From Synechococcales cyanobacterium PMM_0036 (GTDB lineage Bacteria; Cyanobacteriota; Cyanobacteriia; Elainellales; Elainellaceae), in the NCBI GenBank assembly GCA_949127645.1, contig CASBQM010000822.1, forward strand, positions 1 to 17,986: a DNA stretch of 17,986 bases, read 5' to 3'. A program made the position numbers and the translations under genes. The notes beneath the pieces were generated by a model that saw nothing but the letters and a program-made list of their open reading frames with translations, had not been told where the DNA came from and did no database searches. This document shows, one piece after another, positions 15,550 to 17,986 of the stretch (within the stretch, counting starts at the first letter, position 1; each line of letters begins with the position of its first letter).

Positions 15550-17120
15550 TAAGCTATTTTTGAATCAAATGTTTTACACCCAGACATGATAGTCATAAAC
15601 CACTGCAATGCGTTATATTTCGGAGAATCTACTTGCAGTAAATATTCTAGGGCACCCCAACTGCCCCATTTACTGGGTGTGCCAATATTTATAAAATGCA
15701 TGAAAGCTTCTGTTCCCTCAGTTTTACTCCAATAATCAAGCATACTAAGATATAAAGAATACATCCCTTGATCTCGATTAGCGTTCATAAACAAAGTAGA
15801 AAGCTGACCGTTATTTTCTGCCCCATTGTATCCAACAAGACTTTGCCCTCCTTCATAAGATAGTAACTTAACATTATGCTGTGAAGCTATTACAGCATGA
15901 TAATCGATCACATCGTAGGTTTTAAGGATGGAATCTCTGTGAAGTTTTTTAATTAATTGATTTACCGTTAAACCTTGGATGTCTGAGGTGGTAGACGGAT
16001 ACGGATCTCCATACTCCATCCCAAAATATGGGGCGATCGCTATGCCAAAAATAGCCCCGCACACATCCACGTTAGCCAGTGTGGATGAGATGATATCTTT
16101 AATTATCTGAGGATTGGCGGCTTGACCGCTTAGGACACATTTAACCCGACCAGGATTATCAGAGAAGACCTGTTTAAATATTTTAGATATTTGGACTGTC
16201 CTCAAACCATACCAATTATTTCTGGCTAGGCTAGTGTCTGAGTTAGATGACCATGCTTTGATTCCTTCTTGTTCTACCCACTTAGCTTGTTGAAACTGAT
16301 AGTTCCAGACTTCGTTGCTATACTCTATATAAAAAGATAAGGTTGATAACAAAGATGCTTTTATCAATGCAGCTAAGTTAGTCACATAGTCATCGTCAGC
16401 CATATGAGGGATATTGAACCAAGGGCTGACTTGCAATCGGTTGGCTAGAGCAATCATTATTTCGATCGGGATGCTAGCGTCTAGAGCAATGCTTGACTGG
16501 GGTAAGTTTGAGTTATAGAATGCTTGTTGCGGCAATGGTCTTCTAGACCATTGCTTTTGGGGAGAGTTATTTATCTGCCCCCAACACATAAATCTGATGG
16601 CTTTGTAATGCTTGAGTTTTTCCAAAAAAAGTGGATTAAAAATATTTTGATAATCTGCTTCATGTTCAGCTTGCACAATCCGGATGTTTCTAAGATAGTC
16701 CCCAGTGCCCTTGGTGTCTGTGCTTTCAATAGTAAGGCAAATACCAGCATCCAACGAGGCATCTGCATAAATAACATCCCTGCCCGGAGATGACGATCGC
16801 AATGTGGCATCAAATTTATAGCTTATTTGCCCTGTGCCGTCATAGAGGACAACGTAGTTGCCAGATGGATATTTATCCTTCATGACTCTATTTAATAAGG
16901 TACTGACTCTAGTGAATTTTAGGTTACTGCTCTTACCAGGTAAGGATTTAACCCATCCATACTGGTCAATGTCAATCTGAGACTCTTCGCCTGTAGACCA
17001 AGTGCTATCGTTACCCGCTATCCACCCAGAAGAGGTCTTGAAAAGATCTAAGAATGGTAACTCTGTGGAGTAATAAGAACATTCACCTAAGTTAGTGCCG
17101 AGAAAAGAAGTATTTTGCAT
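15549..17120 (-). CDS. Glycoside hydrolase, clan GH-A-like, probable surface polysaccharide depolymerase
   Basis: 523 aa from the ATG at 17120; an in-frame GTG at 17132 would add 4. The N-terminal region (LPFLDLFKTSSGWI, then DIDQYGWVKSLPG) has the accessory-sheet look seen in cellulase-like proteins. The catalytic part is TIM-barrel-like: YIEYSNEVWNYQF with the Asn-Glu pair (E270) typical of the acid/base of clan GH-A, and LLSYEGGQS (E423) as the nucleophile on a later strand, about 150 residues apart as expected. Conserved barrel-end segments such as FMHFINIG are also present. No signal peptide is visible, so if the protein is exported it must be as a virion part or after lysis. It is convergent with the fibre gene. 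Substrate and exact GH family cannot be fixed by eye; non-enzymatic carbohydrate binding is the alternative. Confidence 0.72.
   Translation of the reverse strand: MQNTSFLGTNLGECSYYSTELPFLDLFKTSSGWIAGNDSTWSTGEESQIDIDQYGWVKSLPGKSSNLKFTRVSTLLNRVMKDKYPSGNYVVLYDGTGQISYKFDATLRSSSPGRDVIYADASLDAGICLTIESTDTKGTGDYLRNIRIVQAEHEADYQNIFNPLFLEKLKHYKAIRFMCWGQINNSPQKQWSRRPLPQQAFYNSNLPQSSIALDASIPIEIMIALANRLQVSPWFNIPHMADDDYVTNLAALIKASLLSTLSFYIEYSNEVWNYQFQQAKWVEQEGIKAWSSNSDTSLARNNWYGLRTVQISKIFKQVFSDNPGRVKCVLSGQAANPQIIKDIISSTLANVDVCGAIFGIAIAPYFGMEYGDPYPSTTSDIQGLTVNQLIKKLHRDSILKTYDVIDYHAVIASQHNVKLLSYEGGQSLVGYNGAENNGQLSTLFMNANRDQGMYSLYLSMLDYWSKTEGTEAFMHFINIGTPSKWGSWGALEYLLQVDSPKYNALQWFMTIMSGCKTFDSKIA
16033..16040. 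repeat. HIP1 palindrome (GCGATCGC)
   Basis: Exact octamer within the glycoside hydrolase gene. Seven-base GCGATCG words also occur at several other places (for example near 3409, 4258, 4852, 6711, 8637 and 15092). HIP1 abundance is a known hallmark of many cyanobacterial genomes; here it hints at the host. Confidence 0.7.
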
Positions 17121-17140
17121 TGTTTTTACCACATATAATG

Positions 17141-17172
17141 AAAGTCAGTTTTTTCTTTAAAAAACTGACTTT
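17141..17172. terminator. Intrinsic-terminator-like hairpin after the reductase gene
   Basis: Perfect 14-bp stem AAAGTCAGTTTTTT / AAAAAACTGACTTT with loop CTTT (17155-17158). It lies 67 nt past the reductase stop and 20 nt upstream of the glycoside hydrolase ATG. On the plus strand it is followed by a T-run; on the minus strand only TTT follows. It may end reductase transcripts or form the 5' end of the hydrolase message. The rest of 17173-17239 shows only a weak AGCTAA/TTAGCT pairing. Confidence 0.65.
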
Positions 17173-17239
17173 TTTGTAACCTTTAAGGAGCTAACAGATA
17201 CGCATCGAAATTAGCTTTATGTATCGGTAGCTTTTTACA

Positions 17240-17986
17240 TCATAACACACATCCAGAAGTACCGCATTCGACCGGAGCTAATTCTGGAGTAAATATCTCA
17301 GATCTATGCCTAGCGTAGGATTGGTGAAAATCTGGTTCTTTTTGTCTTTGTCTCACGGAGTCCGATAAGGATAAAAATGTCTGCCTGTCTATCTTTTCAA
17401 ACGGAAGCCTGGGAAAAGGGACGTTATGGCGAGGTAGCATGGCAACGCTAATATAGCCCTCATCACTTTGAATGGCTCTGTAGATCCGATCGGCTACACA
17501 TTCAATCTCGGACTGCATAAGCTCGATCGTTGCCGAGGTATTATGTGTGGTATACATGTTCTGGACTTTCATGTAAAAATCCAGTTGGGCTAAAGCGGAG
17601 AATTCTTCAATATTTATTTTCTCCACTCCTGCCAGTTTAGCCCAAGATACCTCCACTGGTATTTCGACCAACCATTCTGTGCATTTCTCATCAAAAGGAT
17701 TTGTCAATAAATCACCCGAATCGTCTGTGTCTGATTGCCCAGGTACTATTGAATACCCGTAGTCAAGACAAGCTAGTGCGACCGGATGACCCTTGCTAAA
17801 AGTAATCCTGCGAATATATTGCTGTGCTTTTGGCGGGTGCCAGCCTGGGGAAGCCCCAGTCAGTAAGCTTTTTGTGCCGCTAGGCTGAATAGTTGTGTAT
17901 CTGTTTGGTTTTCTTAACGAATGCTCCTCACAGTAGGACTGGACTTTTCTATTGACAATCTCTCGCCACCTGACCAGCAGCTTTGA
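17240..17986 (-). CDS. Class II (adenosylcobalamin-dependent) ribonucleotide reductase, C-terminal part
   Basis: The minus frame is open to the right edge, so the N-terminal part is missing and 248 residues are visible. The segment YTTIQPSGTKSLLTGASPGW followed by HPP is characteristic of monomeric class II ribonucleoside-triphosphate reductases (RTPR type). The C-terminus ends CGTSGCVL: two Cys five residues apart match the redox-active tail pair (C731/C736 in Lactobacillus leichmannii RTPR) that reduces the active-site disulfide. The enzyme makes deoxynucleotides from ribonucleotides using a cobalamin radical. In a phage it would feed DNA replication, and class II enzymes are common in cyanobacteria and their phages. 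The active-site Cys/Glu loop lies outside the window. Confidence 0.88.
   Translation of the reverse strand, partial: SKLLVRWREIVNRKVQSYCEEHSLRKPNRYTTIQPSGTKSLLTGASPGWHPPKAQQYIRRITFSKGHPVALACLDYGYSIVPGQSDTDDSGDLLTNPFDEKCTEWLVEIPVEVSWAKLAGVEKINIEEFSALAQLDFYMKVQNMYTTHNTSATIELMQSEIECVADRIYRAIQSDEGYISVAMLPRHNVPFPRLPFEKIDRQTFLSLSDSVRQRQKEPDFHQSYARHRSEIFTPELAPVECGTSGCVL

Noticed and set aside
16571..16813. Overlapping frames on both strands inside the glycoside hydrolase gene
   Set aside because: They are shadows of a gene with clear catalytic motifs, with no ribosome sites or domain patterns of their own.
1..17986. Search for tRNA genes, insertion sequences and attachment sites
   Set aside because: No tRNA-like T-loop with matching arms, no transposase or integrase gene, and no paired att-like repeats were seen by eye.

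Overview
The window reads as part of a large tailed phage (or closely related prophage) genome from a cyanobacterial host. Phage identity rests on a GpA-like large terminase, a terminase small-subunit-like protein, a gpV/gp5-type OB-fold spike protein, late-control-D-like hub segments, a fibre/adhesin with a LamG-like end and several virion-type peptidoglycan hydrolase domains. The spike and the gp26-like baseplate protein favour a contractile (myovirus-like) tail. A cyanobacterial host is an inference from repeated GCGATCG words (HIP1 core, one exact GCGATCGC at 16033-16040) and from the general lack of strong Shine-Dalgarno sequences.

Layout. Positions 1-2850 are all minus strand: a spike/baseplate protein cut by the left edge, a small protein overlapping it by ATGA, a 243-bp non-coding stretch containing a chain of hairpins, a cysteine-containing baseplate protein, an intrinsic terminator, and a ribbon-helix-helix-like regulator candidate. 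A divergent intergenic region (2851-3020) leads into plus-strand genes: an unrecognised coiled-coil/acidic protein, then a tight cassette at 4090-8322 (1-nt gap, then 1-nt overlap). That cassette encodes two modular tail-hub/lysis proteins, RlpA-like plus M15 peptidase and GH19 plus NlpC/P60-like, and a small unknown protein. The large terminase (8343-10367) is on the minus strand, head to head with a terminase small-subunit-like gene starting only 3 nt away. The plus strand continues with a PKD/Ig-like repeat protein and a 1170-aa fibre-like protein. A perfect 42-nt palindrome separates these from a convergent minus-strand clan GH-A-type glycoside hydrolase. The right edge holds the C-terminal part of an adenosylcobalamin-dependent (class II) ribonucleotide reductase.

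How the genes may work together (inference): the spike, gp26-like protein and the two hub-hydrolase fusions would form the central baseplate and cell-wall-penetrating device. The fibre-like protein and the glycosidase would act at the surface, in recognition or degradation of host polysaccharide. The terminase pair packages DNA, and the reductase supplies deoxynucleotides. Strand switching is unusually frequent for a structural region: five switches in 18 kb.
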